Shown: piece after piece, positions 33,669 to 44,031 of the stretch
Position numbering within the stretch: the stretch's first letter is position 1
How the letters are laid out: each line of letters starts with the position of its first letter
Source of the DNA: Emergomyces orientalis
Lineage: Eukaryota > Ascomycota > Eurotiomycetes > Onygenales > Ajellomycetaceae
DNA: 64,000 bases
NCBI GenBank assembly: GCA_002110485.1
Contig: MOWL01000088.1
Coordinates: forward strand, 1,550,001 to 1,614,000
Direction: 5' to 3'
Position numbers and translations under genes: made by a program
Notes under the pieces: model-generated
The model's input: only the letters and a program-made list of their open reading frames with translations
Told to the model about the DNA's origin: nothing
Database searches by the model: none

Positions 33669-34700
33669 CCCCTAAAGTCGTGTGACGAAGGCATATGGCG
33701 GTCATAGGGCGTTTAAATTTTTAAATGGAAAGAAGGGGAAGTAAACGACGTTTTGTAATAAATTATCACCCATAAATGAGCCTCGACAATGCCGAAGGTG
33801 TCATTACTAACAGCACAGGCACTAATCCAAAAGAGGACGAATTTGTGTTTGCTATCTTCGCCGGGCCTGTTCGCCCTTGCAATGGTGGTGTAGAATCTCG
33901 TGGCGAATTTTCTGCCTCCAGAATAGTCACTTATCCACCACTTTGAAAGCTCATATCCACAGCTGGAATTTTGCGACTATTGATTGATGTCTGGGAAATC
34001 AAAGATATCTAATGACAAATTGACAACTGAGATTCAATCAATGAGTCTCAAAGTTTATATACATCAGAAAGTTAAAATATCAAAACAATGTTGCATCTCT
34101 TCTCCTCTCTTTCCAAATCCACTTGCTCAATAATTCGGCCTTGCCTACTCAACCGCCTCCCATTCACACTGGACAGTGATATGTTTTATCGGGTTTTCTC
34201 TTAATTGGATCTAAAACCTTGCATGAAGATTTGGCAACATTGGTATCACATTCCAGTTTACCATAGGCTCCACAGCACCAAAGGTACTATCGCCCGCTTG
34301 CGCAGCTTCACTATTAATAGAATTTGATCTTCTGCCTACGGAGCTCCTTGCACACGCTAAAAAATTATGTTGAAGTTCCAGTACCAGGGTAAAATTGCTC
34401 CGGCCCGCTCCCTCAACGTTAGAGGCTTTGGCCCTCAAGAATAGGCACCGCTGGCATTAGTCAAGCCCCGAATCACCTCTGAACAAGTTAACTAGCGTTC
34501 ACAAGGGCATACTTTCTACGCCTCAGTGCTTGGTTCAAATCACAATAGCTCTGCATACCCGTCGCAAAACATTCCACGTGTCCCAACTCCATTGGCCGGA
34601 GCAAACGCCAGGTACCATGTCCGGAGGTTGAGTGACGCGACTTCTCCTCTGCTTGCGATTGGCCAAGGTAATCTTGCGTTGGTGCCTAGGTTACAGTCAC
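33669..34700. other. Intergenic, nothing recognised
   Basis: About 1 kb with only short frames lacking ATG starts. No repeat seen. Confidence 0.5.
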
Positions 34701-35906
34701 ATGATGGAAGGGATGGATAAGAGACCAAATCCTACTTCTCCTACTTCTCCTACTTCTCCTACATCTCCTACATCTCCTACATCTCCTACATCTCCTACAT
34801 CTCCTACTTGTATTTTCCCTATGGCTTCATCAACATGGTCTCGTATCTATTGCACAAAAGACGAACTAAGTCAGCGTCAAACAATTCCTGGAAGCTATCT
34901 TACCGCTCTCGAAGAGCGTCTTGTCATTGCTTGCAAACCATTACCTCGGCTGCAACGCAGCACAGTCCGGCGGACGATGCAGGAATCTAGGTTGATGTCT
35001 ATACGGAGGACAGCTCAAAAGATCTATTTGGACATTTTACACGAGGATCCTAACATCTTTCTACCTTTTATCCTCACCATCTCAGAAACAGCGTGCAGGT
35101 CCTTTAATGTATCCCGCTTTTGTCAACAGCACAAGAAAGAGGATCGCATTCGTCTTAACGTCAAAGCTAAAAACATCTTGGAGACTATAGCCACAAGACA
35201 TAATATACGCCTGGAGCCTAACTACAAGATACTGGAAAACTTCCTATTTCCGCAACCGAAACCCATCACACGTGCAGACAGCAATGAATATTGGGCATAT
35301 TCTGCAGCTAGCTTGAAAGCCGCTCACAATTTCTTTGGCGATCGCATTTTCAATGCTATCGAGAGCTCCCCGATACGGATGCGTGAGCAGTCGCATCCAA
35401 CAACAGAGAGTGTGAGGATGAAGTTCCCTCAAGAAGATTTCCAGGATGTCAATCTCATGTTGGACGTTGGACTGGATAATAAATTGATCAGTGATTTGTT
35501 TCCGCGGGCAAGTGAGAGGCTATTTCCCCTCCTTCAAGCACACCCTTCGGACGGTCACCCAGTACTTACAACGCGATGCATCGCAATGCCAGAATGCCTC
35601 GGTAAGCGAAAGGATAGGGAAAACTTTCAATGCAAACCACTAACAGACTTCGTAGACAACGCATATTTTACCCTCCTTGGGGCATCTCTTTCAGGCGTCT
35701 CCTCCATCTTCTGCCCTGATATATGCAACGCTATTGGGAAGAGTAAGCTACGAATATGGGAGAAGGATAATCTGCTTCATGAAACAACCGACTGCATTAT
35801 TATGAAAGTGTATCGCGACCAACCTCAACACTGCACTCTTCGTCTGCGGCTAGCCTTTGTTGAGTCCTTCGAGATAATGAACAACTTGTTTGCGCCCGGC
35901 GCTTGA
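34701..35906 (+). CDS. Orphan protein with N-terminal TSP repeats
   Basis: Frame from ATG 34,701 to stop 35,906, 401 residues. Residues about 12-37 are repeats of Thr-Ser-Pro written by a 9-bp unit CTCCTACTT/CTCCTACAT. A later ATG at 34,821, directly after the repeats, gives a 361-residue protein (MASSTWSRIY...) and may be the real start. The body is helical with many Arg/Lys and no recognised domain; words include FCQQHKKEDRIRL and LRLAFVESFEIMNN. It is convergent with the small minus-strand gene that ends 5 bp away. The same 9-bp unit recurs in non-coding DNA at 36.5 kb. Confidence 0.6.
   Translation: MMEGMDKRPNPTSPTSPTSPTSPTSPTSPTSPTSPTCIFPMASSTWSRIYCTKDELSQRQTIPGSYLTALEERLVIACKPLPRLQRSTVRRTMQESRLMSIRRTAQKIYLDILHEDPNIFLPFILTISETACRSFNVSRFCQQHKKEDRIRLNVKAKNILETIATRHNIRLEPNYKILENFLFPQPKPITRADSNEYWAYSAASLKAAHNFFGDRIFNAIESSPIRMREQSHPTTESVRMKFPQEDFQDVNLMLDVGLDNKLISDLFPRASERLFPLLQAHPSDGHPVLTTRCIAMPECLGKRKDRENFQCKPLTDFVDNAYFTLLGASLSGVSSIFCPDICNAIGKSKLRIWEKDNLLHETTDCIIMKVYRDQPQHCTLRLRLAFVESFEIMNNLFAPGA
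34731..34808 (+). repeat. 9-bp microsatellite (CTCCTACTT type) inside an open frame
   Basis: About eight units of CTCCTACTT or CTCCTACAT, in frame as Thr-Ser-Pro. A related array stands at 36,517-36,597. Confidence 0.95.
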
Positions 35907-35911
35907 TTGTC

Positions 35912-36220
35912 TCATTCAATCTTCCATTTCCCCCTGACAATGTAAACACCAACACATGCAGGAAGGAGTATCTCTCCGCTTCCTTTCGTGCTCCAAATCC
36001 GGCCCCCTTCTTCATTTTGAAAGTCGATATTCTCACATTCGAAGCAGAAGAGTTTTCTTTCGCTCGGTTCTGCCCAGATATATTTGCCCAGATCATACTT
36101 GAAGGATTCTGACGACGCGTCTAGCTTTGTCCAGCGACTTTTCTGAGAAACATTAGCTATAGAATCAAAAAGTTTCAAAAGAAGACATACCAAGATATCT
36201 TCTGTTACTGTGCCTGTCAT
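35912..36220 (-). CDS. Small orphan protein, 86 residues, one intron
   Basis: ATG at 36,220; exon 1 36,220-36,191, intron 36,190-36,143 (48 nt, starts GTATGT, ends TCTCAG), exon 2 36,142-35,912. A TATA box lies about 110 bp upstream. The intron is a multiple of three without a stop, so retention would give 102 residues. The product contains the words KSRWTKLDASSESFKYD, FCFECENIDFQ and VGVYIVRGKW, suggesting a compact beta-rich fold; no family is recognised. Confidence 0.6.
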   Translation of the reverse strand: MTGTVTEDILVCLLLKLFDSIANVSQKSRWTKLDASSESFKYDLGKYIWAEPSERKLFCFECENIDFQNEEGGRIWSTKGSGEILLPACVGVYIVRGKWKIE

Positions 36221-36328
36221 ATCAAACTGAACCAGTGATTATGATTTGAGTTGTTTTTTGATTTCCGAACTGAGATCGAATCTCCCTGAGAAAATCAGCA
36301 ATTCGAGGACTCTGGAAAGTAAAACATC

Positions 36329-36335
36329 CTTTATA
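36329..36335 (-). promoter_or_regulatory. TATA box of the 86-residue gene
   Basis: TATAAAG on the minus strand, about 110 bp before ATG 36,220. Confidence 0.5.
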
Positions 36336-36516
36336 CCAACCTTTATCAAAACTTCCGGTAAGAGCATTGACTGCACATATCTATCGTAGCGAACTGCATG
36401 AGGAAATTTTGATCAACTTCAAGGAAGTAAGATCGCCCGACCCCGCCTTGAAACTCTGAGCTAAGCCACCGGGTGTGGCTGATTCATATTTACCCCTCCC
36501 TCCCTTCTCCTACTCC

Positions 36517-36597
36517 TAGTTCCCTTACTTCTCCTACTTCTCCTACTTCTCCTACTTCTCCTACTTCTCCTACTTCTCCTAATTCTCCTACTTCTTC
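36517..36597 (+). repeat. 9-bp microsatellite outside genes
   Basis: About eight units of CTTCTCCTA-type sequence, the same motif that encodes the TSP repeats at 34.7 kb. Confidence 0.95.
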
Positions 36598-36625
36598 ATG
36601 GCACTAATGCAAGTTATGCCAACAT

Positions 36626-36910
36626 TCTCTCCTCAGGCAGTTTCTCTTTCTGATCAGTTTTCTGCAGCTCAGGGACAACACACCTGGTATCCAATTTGTA
36701 CTGTCCATGCCGAACAAAGGTCTCCGTCTCGGTAAGCTTGCGGCGCCTTTTACCGCCACGACAGAACATGCATTTTTTCTCAACCTATCGTCTAATCTCA
36801 TACGTCCAGAGACAGTGAACCATGGAGTTTACGATGATGAACCTGGATGCTTGGGTCCGGTCTAGATGGGTTTTCAGATCGACATCAGTCGACAGGGTCG
36901 AGACTATGTA
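36626..36910 (+). pseudogene. Possible degraded coding frame
   Basis: One frame stays open for about 79 codons (36,626-36,862) and reads protein-like words such as NTPGIQFVLSMPNKGLRLGK and VNHGVYDDEPGCLGPV, then meets TAG at 36,863 and TGA soon after with protein-like sequence (GFQIDISRQGRDYV) between them. No start codon or family is known. It may be a decayed gene or a chance frame. Confidence 0.3.
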
Positions 36911-37020
36911 TCCTGAGGAACAGTTTTATGCATCCCTTAATTGGGAGAGGCAAGCTCCTCCCCTATCCCACATGGTCCGAGCGACGAAAGAATATGTGCT
37001 GAGGAGTATTGACAGAATGG

Positions 37021-37028
37021 TATATAAG
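37021..37028 (+). promoter_or_regulatory. TATA box of the gene at 37.15 kb
   Basis: TATATAAG about 125 bp before ATG 37,152. Confidence 0.55.
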
Positions 37029-37151
37029 GAACTACGATCCCTCCCCCCGAAATCCTGAGGCAATGAACAGACATTTAAGACACTCACAGACCTCATCAAG
37101 CCAGTTCCCCAGACCCAGTTTCCAAGACTTCTTTATCCATCAACTACCACA

Positions 37152-37907
37152 ATGCCTCAAGCAATAAAGTTCAACGACAAGGCCCCTGCCAATACTCCCC
37201 CGGCCCAAACGCCTCCATGCAACCCCATCGATGAAAGTCCCCAGCAGAGCATGACAACAGGAGATGGGTATAAGAATTCCCATGCGAAAGAACTCGTAGA
37301 TGCTCTTCGCGAAGCCAGGGCGGATTCCACCACCTCCAAATCCAATCCCTCGGAAGACACTGCAGGTGGGTGTGCCAGCCCTAAGCAAAAAAAGATTGTT
37401 CAGGAACAAGGTAATTGATATCTCAACTGGAAACTGGGAGCATATGCTGACATGTGTTCAGAGACTGTGTTGAATAATGCTTCTAAGCTGAAGCCGCAAG
37501 AGCAGGAGATATCCTTCTCACGCAACCCCGAATCAGAATCGCCCGTGCTTATGGATAAATATATGTCAGACATACCACCCACTTGGATGGAATGTGATCC
37601 CATATTTATGGATAATGAGAACGTTGGTTTCGATCCTGCGATGAAAGAATGTTCCGAGATGAGAACACCTAAAGCTAGCAAAGAAAACATGGAGCAGTCA
37701 GCCACGCCGGTTGTTGATGCAGCACAGTATGCCTGGGGTGAACGCAAGCCGTCACCTACCGACGCAGTGGCTGATGCGGACAGCTGGGTTGCTAAAGCCT
37801 GCAAAGAAAGGGGAAAGCCGGAGAATTATGTCAGGGCACGCGCAATTGCCAACCCCACTGACTCTTTCAAGGATCTTGCGGAGAGTTCCCAGGCTCAGAA
37901 CACTTGA
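37152..37907 (+). CDS. Disordered orphan protein, 234 residues, two exons
   Basis: Exon 1 37,152-37,410, intron 37,411-37,461 (51 nt, GTAATT...TTCAG with a branch-like TGCTGACAT), exon 2 37,462-37,907. The frames join in phase. The protein is hydrophilic, rich in Pro, Ser, Glu and Lys, with a short N-terminal helix (KELVDALREARAD) and no domain known to me. Located 3' of it are the divergent minus-strand fragments of no value and the next spliced gene at 38.56 kb. Such proteins are typical lineage-specific genes. Confidence 0.65.
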
Positions 37908-38442
37908 TCCACCGCGGAAGTCTGGCCGACCCGATGCATTCTTGCGTCTCGGTTTTATGCTTGTATAATGGAAAGTTTGATGTTAATGGTCAATCTGGGA
38001 GGCCCTTTCGTGTTTTGTCTGGCGAGATGTTAACTCCGAGACGTTCTCGCGAGGTGGACTGGGACAGATATTTTCTGCTTCACGTTTCTCTTTCATGTTT
38101 CTTTGTCAGTAATTGTTCCTGATGGCAACACTGCTTGTTTTAACGTTGAATCTCCATGACTTCGCCTTTTATCCGTCACAAGATCTGCCTTGTTTGATTT
38201 TCTGTCGTAGTTCAATAATTGACGGAACCTAGTCAAATTTTGTAAACATCGCTCGCCATACATCAACGGGAAGTGCGGAGGAACCTCCCTCTGTTCGTAG
38301 GCGCCGTTTCTCCGAGCATGCTCGATCAATAAACTGTCCGTAGCTCATCACTAACGAATGGTGTGGACGATGCGGTCCTTCATGGTCGCTCCCCATCTGG
38401 TCTCGAAGGAGGACAATTAGCGTAGACCAGGGGGCTGAGGCA
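37908..38442. other. Intergenic, nothing recognised
   Basis: 3' region of one gene and promoter region of the next; no repeats and no convincing frame. Confidence 0.6.
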
Positions 38443-38448
38443 TATAAA
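38443..38448 (+). promoter_or_regulatory. TATA box of the three-exon gene
   Basis: TATAAA 117 bp before ATG 38,560, followed by a CT-rich stretch with tandem GCTCCATC words. Confidence 0.65.
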
Positions 38449-38559
38449 GCCAGCCCTCCTCCCACTTTGCTGCTTCCATCGCTCCATCGCTCCATCTTCC
38501 CTTTTCTCCTCACAAAGGCCACCCCAGCTTTGCAGACCATCCGACGCCACACTTCCATC

Positions 38560-39354
38560 ATGAGTACCCGGACAACTCGAGCTCGTAAGACCAAGGAATC
38601 AGAGACCGGCCCAGTGGACAGCAGAGGTGGCAGTGGTTCAAGTTCTGCCGCAGGTGCAACAGAAACTCCCATCATCCTATTGATAGCGGATCGTAACTGA
38701 CATCTGGACGCAGAAAAGAACGATAGTAGTGACCAAGGAACAACCATGGCCGAGAGGGTCCAGCAGCAGAGCTCTGTTGAGTCTCGGGAAAACATCTCCC
38801 CGAGCTCTACTGGCTCAACGAGACCGACATCTCCGGTGCAGGCAACACGTACTTGGGAATTGACAGCTCATGGTTCTGTACGCTGTGAAAAAAGCGCTGC
38901 CGGGGAAGCCATCCATATCATTATTTCCAGAAATCCACTGAATCTCGAACCCTCGAGACCTGTAGCGGATTGGACTCGATCAATCCATACAGCTCTTGCA
39001 GAGAGCCGGTCGATAATGCCTTTTCAGCAAATGTATAAACCTCTTAGTAAGGAAGAGGTGGGTTACATCCGGGAGAGGCTGGAAGAATATACAGATGAAG
39101 TGAGACGGCATATCCATAAATTAAATGGCTTTGACTGTGCAGTAATCCTCGCGGACGCCAGGACCCTATTTTCGTATATTGCGCTCTTGGAGTCGACGAT
39201 CAAAACCCATCAGGTACAGTTGCAATCCAAAATTAATTTGAAGTGCGTTAACTGACAGTTATATTAGACTGAGCTACAATCCAAGAAGAGAGCCATGCAA
39301 CCCACTGGGGCCGCAGGCCAGGAAAAGTGTGGAAAGCGGCGGCGACGACATTAG
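38560..39354 (+). CDS. Orphan protein, 226 residues, three exons
   Basis: Exons 38,560-38,653, 38,714-39,213 and 39,268-39,354; introns of 60 and 54 nt with GT...AG ends; all junctions keep the frame. The first exon encodes a basic, Ser/Gly-rich start (RTTRARKTKESE). The central part carries a helical region with the words SKEEVGYIRERLEEYTDEV and ILADARTLFSYIALLEST. The last exon ends in a basic GKRRRRH tail, a possible nuclear signal. No family recognised; a nuclear regulatory role is a guess. Confidence 0.7.
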
Positions 39355-40146
39355 GAACACACATGCAGATTTCCAGAGATTGCTAAGGAGATATGTAAAC
39401 ACAAGTCTGATGTCAGTTCAAGACAAAGAAAAAAGAGGAAAACATCAGTCAGCCTTGTTGACGATGGATATATCAACCAAAACTAAGGAAGAACAAGTCA
39501 CGCAGGGCTTCAGGTATGAATAAGAAATTCTACAGAATAGAGTAGCAAGAATGAAACAGAGGCATAGCCATTGTGAGTGAGGGGGCATATTCCGGAACCA
39601 CGCGTAACCTCGGGTGACTCAGCAAAGCTTTTTTTAAACATCCAGATCAAAATTTTCCAGCATGAAGAGATATTCTTGATTATTAAAATGAACGACAGCC
39701 AATTTAAGTAATGTATGGGCTGACTGAGAAATAGCTAACCTTCAGGGGGTTAACATCAGTCACAGGGAGCAGGTACAAGAATAGAAAGAGTTTGCCCTGC
39801 CTTTTCTTTTTTGGATTTCCGAGGTTCATCTTTGTTAAATTTAATTGTAAAATACGCTAGAAACCCCCCCTACCCCTGCGTAAAGTAATAGAGAGGACTT
39901 GACAGTTATGCCGTATCACTACAAAAAGAACTCTCAATTTAGTACTACGGGTGAGGGTCTGGGGAAAGATGGCTTTGATTGGGCATTAAAATCTTTAAAC
40001 ATGCACTAGTTACCAAAAGATCAAACAGCTTTTCAAACAGTATAATCTTGTGGGCCCGCTCCTCCACGCTCTGAAATGTTAGCTTTTCTAATAATCATTA
40101 TTGTAGCAGCTCTTCGTGCATAGTTGTCCAACTGAGTTCAATGGCG
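39355..40146. other. Intergenic between convergent genes
   Basis: About 790 bp, AT-rich, without recognisable repeat or gene. Confidence 0.6.
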
Positions 40147-42510
40147 CTATTCCTTGAACTTTGAGGCGGAATTCCGACGGAGCAATTCCCTACAGCGCTC
40201 CAGGGTGATCTGAGCTTTTGAAAGTTCTTTAGAAAAGATAGATCTGTTCTTCCCAAGCCTTCTCCTCTTTAGTCTCAGGTTCGGTGATATAACAGATAGC
40301 GCATTTCGCATCTCAGCTCGTTCAAAATCTACAAGCATAGGGCGATTGCAGGCTTCATTCCATAAAATATTTCGTGGCTCGACATCACGGTGCAGCACAC
40401 CTGCAAGGTGAATCGCTTGAAGAGCCTGTGATGTCATCTCAATCACGCATGCCGAATTATCCGATTTCATAATTTCCGAGATGGGCTTTCCCGCCCAGCT
40501 CAAAAGGAGCATATGGGTATAAACTCCCTCGTCATAGTAATACGGATATTTTGGGTCAAGCACAACAATCCCGAGACAAACCGGAATGTAGTTGCCTTGA
40601 ATATCATGAAGCCTATGGTATACTTCGTTTTCATGTTCGAGTTTACGTAAATTGTTGCGTTCGACGCCCTTTGCGAGTAGAGTGTAGCCATGCGACAAAA
40701 GATGGATTTTAAAAGCTGCCCCACAACTTCCCTTCTTGTAGAGAGGGCGACAGTTGGCATCCGGGCCACGGTCCCTGGAGAGCTGCTCTTGGATAAGAGC
40801 ACAAAACTCCGCTGGCTGGATCCGTCGCTTAAGGTGAGCTTGATAGTTCGGGCAGGAGGTGTCGAGCGGACCACCGTCTCGTAGGGCCAACAAGCACTGC
40901 TGGGAACAGTAAGGTTGGCTTTTGATCTTTGGTGGTTCAGCAGCATGGTCTATCCAATTCGCATCGCTGTCTTCGCTGGATTGCCCTTTCTTACCAGATT
41001 TTTGATCCGGGTTAGAGCGGGCTCGAGCGTTTACGGTTCGTCCACGGCGGGCGGATGGCGACAACGGAGATGGAGGCGGAGATGCTGAGGGGGAAGGGCT
41101 TCTTGATCGGGGTACAATATCTATGTGTGGCCGGCATCTGGGCCGTAATGTCATCTGAAAAGGAAGAAGCTTGGAAGGGCGCCGGCCCTGATACAGAGGT
41201 GAGGCATGCTTCCGGCGAGCGGTTGGAGGTGTTTGCTCCAGGATATCCGAGTATTCAACCGGCCAGATGCCAAGTTCCGCGACGGCATCATGCCATTCTT
41301 GCGGGACAGGAGGGGACACTAGAGCTTTTAAGGTAAATGCTAGTACCTGAGCGACGGCAGTTAAATGAAGACTGCCATCATTGATTTCTTCAACATCTAG
41401 GCTGGGAATACAGACCGAACACATGACGGATGACGGATCGTCAAGAATGCGTAGAAAGATAAAGGCTTCTCCGGTGCACACATAGCCGTACCGAACTCCC
41501 TTGGCAACCATGTAGGAGAACAACTGTGTGATGACGGCAGCGACTAACCGCTTCGAGCAGAAATCAGGGTCATCTGAGTCTTTGCCGATTACTTCTTTGG
41601 AAGGATGGATGTCCTGAGCCAGCCCTCCCACGATTTCATCCCGAGTGAGCTTGTGGGGCGCCTTGTACTCGATAGCGAGCGCTGGGATGTGCTCATCGCC
41701 ATCCTGGCGATAGATGCAGAATCGATCTGCCTGTCCTCCCGTGACCATCGTGGTCTTCATTTGCTTTGTGTTATTCTTCTTGCCCATTCTCTTTCCGGTA
41801 CTTGATTTGGTCCCGACCATGGGTTCAACGGACGACTCCTGATCACCCGGGTTCAAATCAGCCGCCCGCGTTGAAAGCCCAAGGTTAGCATGGCTTTCAA
41901 AGGTAATCGATCCGCGCAAGCCGAATGCCCTCTTAAGGTCATCATTCTCATATATTCGGTCTATTATGGCCCGCACTTGATTTTCTACCGTTTCCCGTTC
42001 ATAGTACCGAAGATCCCACTCTGAGGAAATTGGGTTGATAAGTTGGCGGACGTAGTCGAGCTGATGTAGGGAGGGGAAGAGCTTTTCTGTCAAGAAATGG
42101 GGATGCTGATTGAGCTTGTGCCACACCTTCATTTGCTCCTCAGTGAATGTGTCCCACAACGTGATGCGAGATGGAACCCTCCGATTTGTCGGTCTCGTTA
42201 CCGCGCCTTGAGTTGTTCGAGTAGGGTCTGTCACGATCTCGATCGCGACTAACAATTCATGGCAGGCATGTAAAAAGAGAGGCAGTGTTGATGACTCCGA
42301 GCTTGCAGCCAAAGCTTCTGCTTCTTCACGCCGTCGTTGCTCTTCTTCACGCCGCCTTCTTTCGCTTCTCGCCTCAGCTTCCGCGTCTTGACGCCATTGT
42401 CTTTCTTGATCAAGTTCAGCTCTTTCTCGCTCACGTTCAGCTCTTTCTCGCTCACGTTCAGCTCTTTCTCGCTCGAGTTCAGCCAACAATTCTTGTATTT
42501 TCGGATCCAT
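40147..42510 (-). CDS. Coiled-coil, nuclease-like and protein-kinase fusion protein
   Basis: An uninterrupted frame of 787 residues from ATG 42,510. Residues 1-70 are a charged coiled coil made of RERAERERERAE repeats. A helical domain follows (about 75-195). At 261-283 the words ADRFCIYRQDGDE and LAIEYKAPHK place Asp262 and Glu281-x-Lys283 as in PD-(D/E)XK nucleases (relatives have PD where this has AD). Residues 590-740 are kinase-like: LLAKG (Lys614), VLHRDVEPRNILWN (706-719) and LVDFERAEM (727-735) where DFG is DFE. The family is common in Eurotiomycetes, function unknown. A truncated relative stands at 53.7 kb. The 100-bp dispersed repeat lies 30 bp upstream of the start. Confidence 0.85.
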   Translation of the reverse strand: MDPKIQELLAELERERAERERERAERERERAELDQERQWRQDAEAEARSERRRREEEQRRREEAEALAASSESSTLPLFLHACHELLVAIEIVTDPTRTTQGAVTRPTNRRVPSRITLWDTFTEEQMKVWHKLNQHPHFLTEKLFPSLHQLDYVRQLINPISSEWDLRYYERETVENQVRAIIDRIYENDDLKRAFGLRGSITFESHANLGLSTRAADLNPGDQESSVEPMVGTKSSTGKRMGKKNNTKQMKTTMVTGGQADRFCIYRQDGDEHIPALAIEYKAPHKLTRDEIVGGLAQDIHPSKEVIGKDSDDPDFCSKRLVAAVITQLFSYMVAKGVRYGYVCTGEAFIFLRILDDPSSVMCSVCIPSLDVEEINDGSLHLTAVAQVLAFTLKALVSPPVPQEWHDAVAELGIWPVEYSDILEQTPPTARRKHASPLYQGRRPSKLLPFQMTLRPRCRPHIDIVPRSRSPSPSASPPPSPLSPSARRGRTVNARARSNPDQKSGKKGQSSEDSDANWIDHAAEPPKIKSQPYCSQQCLLALRDGGPLDTSCPNYQAHLKRRIQPAEFCALIQEQLSRDRGPDANCRPLYKKGSCGAAFKIHLLSHGYTLLAKGVERNNLRKLEHENEVYHRLHDIQGNYIPVCLGIVVLDPKYPYYYDEGVYTHMLLLSWAGKPISEIMKSDNSACVIEMTSQALQAIHLAGVLHRDVEPRNILWNEACNRPMLVDFERAEMRNALSVISPNLRLKRRRLGKNRSIFSKELSKAQITLERCRELLRRNSASKFKE

Positions 42511-42540
42511 TCTAAAGGCATAATCTCCCTACAATGCTGT

Positions 42541-42641
42541 AGGTGCTTAATTACAAATTGGAAAGCCGCATGGAGCAAACGTGGTAAACAAAGTGAACGG
42601 AACGGATTATCTTACTTCCGGGCATATTTTGAAACAAACAA
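42541..42641 (-). repeat. Dispersed 100-bp repeat, copy 2, inverted
   Basis: Reverse complement of 32,777-32,877. It ends 30 bp before the start codon of the 787-residue gene and so lies in its promoter or leader. Confidence 0.85.
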
Positions 42642-42992
42642 CCCACCTTATGAGACGCTGGACAGAAATTTGAGACACCGGGTAGAAAGGGTTCTAGTCG
42701 GTTGTATCGTATGTACTACTGTCTAATCATATAATATCACCAGCATGTCCATGCAATGCTACCCAAAGCGCCCCTACACCATTCACAGGCTTGCGTAGCT
42801 TGCCGAATCCACATCAATTTGCTGTCGTGCTGCGTGTTCCGTTCACTAGCCGCAGAATGACCACCAAGGCTCATATGCTTACGCAGCACACACAAGAACC
42901 ACAATTACCCGTCAGATTTCTCCGTCGAACATGATCACACAACAATCTTCGAACAATACATGGAACAAATTGTTATTATTCATTCACTCAAT

Positions 42993-43414
42993 ATGACCTC
43001 CTCAGGCCCTTGCGCAGCGTGTAGCTGGACTACTGAACGCCAAAGAATTGTAACTACAAAAGCCATGTATTCTATGAAGCTGGCGATCGAGGCGTCTGGT
43101 CATTGGGCTCAAATTTGATTCTTAAAGATCGAGGTACTAGTCTTCCGACCCTTGAAGTACCAAATATTCAGTTTGTGCAGGAAAAGACATCCATTCCTGT
43201 TCCCACCGTTGTCGAATCTTGGAACGAAGGCGAACACACCCTTATCTTAATGAAGCGTATTCCTGGCGAGCCCCTCAGCAACGTCTGGCCGAAGCTTTCC
43301 ACAGGTGAAAAAGAAATGATAGCTAGGCAGACAGCTGAGTATCTGCTAGAACTTCGCAAGCTTCAGTCCGATAATATCCAAGCACTTGATGGCCGTCACA
43401 GAGCTCCCACGTGA
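42993..43414 (+). pseudogene. Truncated aminoglycoside-phosphotransferase-like gene
   Basis: ATG 42,993 opens MTSSGPCAACSWTTERQR, a start typical of fungal APH-like proteins, but after about 24 codons the frame must shift by one base in a run of four A (about 43,058) to continue FYEAGDRGVWSLGS and then the family core VQEKTSIPVPTVVESW, LILMKRIPGEPLS and QTAEYLLELRKLQSD. It stops at 43,414, before the catalytic HGD block that the full enzyme (about 300 residues) would have. An intron at the shift was considered but no donor/acceptor pair fits. APH-like fungal proteins are small-molecule kinases of unknown substrate. Confidence 0.75.
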
Positions 43415-44031
43415 GAAAATTTACTTGTATGTATGGGAGCCGCGGGCTTCCTAGTACGGACTAGCGCCCCGCACACAGCATATATAGCCCCCAGTAGATA
43501 GCTGCCAATACAACCACTCAGACGTCCAACAGTATGGTATTAGTAAATCACATGACCAAAGGTCTTGTAAGTTAGCTGTATTGGCTTGATATCCCAAGTG
43601 CTACTTCTTGTTCTCTTTATCAGTGAAGGGCCCCCGATCTTGCTCCCCTGTTCAGTCCAGAAAATCGAATCTAGCTGCTTCTTCGTGATCCAGTTGTGTT
43701 GAATGGCTGTTGAATCTGGTATTACAGCTCGCGCAGGGCCTCCTTGGATATTTCCAACGAACGTCCTTGGACACAAGCTGCCCAGAAATAAGTTGGGCTC
43801 CATTGAGCCAAAAAGTCACTTTTTAAAATATCCAGCAATGTTTGTGTGAAACCTCTACTTTATTCCACTAGATGACACAGATGGATTTTTCTTGATAGGC
43901 AGCCTATATCAAAATTATTCCCTGTATATAGAGGGAGACACCTCAACATGTTTTTTATTTCTCTTTTGATAACACATGCCCGGGAAAATATTGATCCGAG
44001 CATTTCAAGAGACCAAGATCACATCACACAA
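43415..44031. other. Intergenic, promoter of the next gene
   Basis: Mostly unrecognised. TATATA at about 43,925-43,930 lies about 105 bp before ATG 44,032 and is the likely TATA box of the next gene. Confidence 0.55.
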
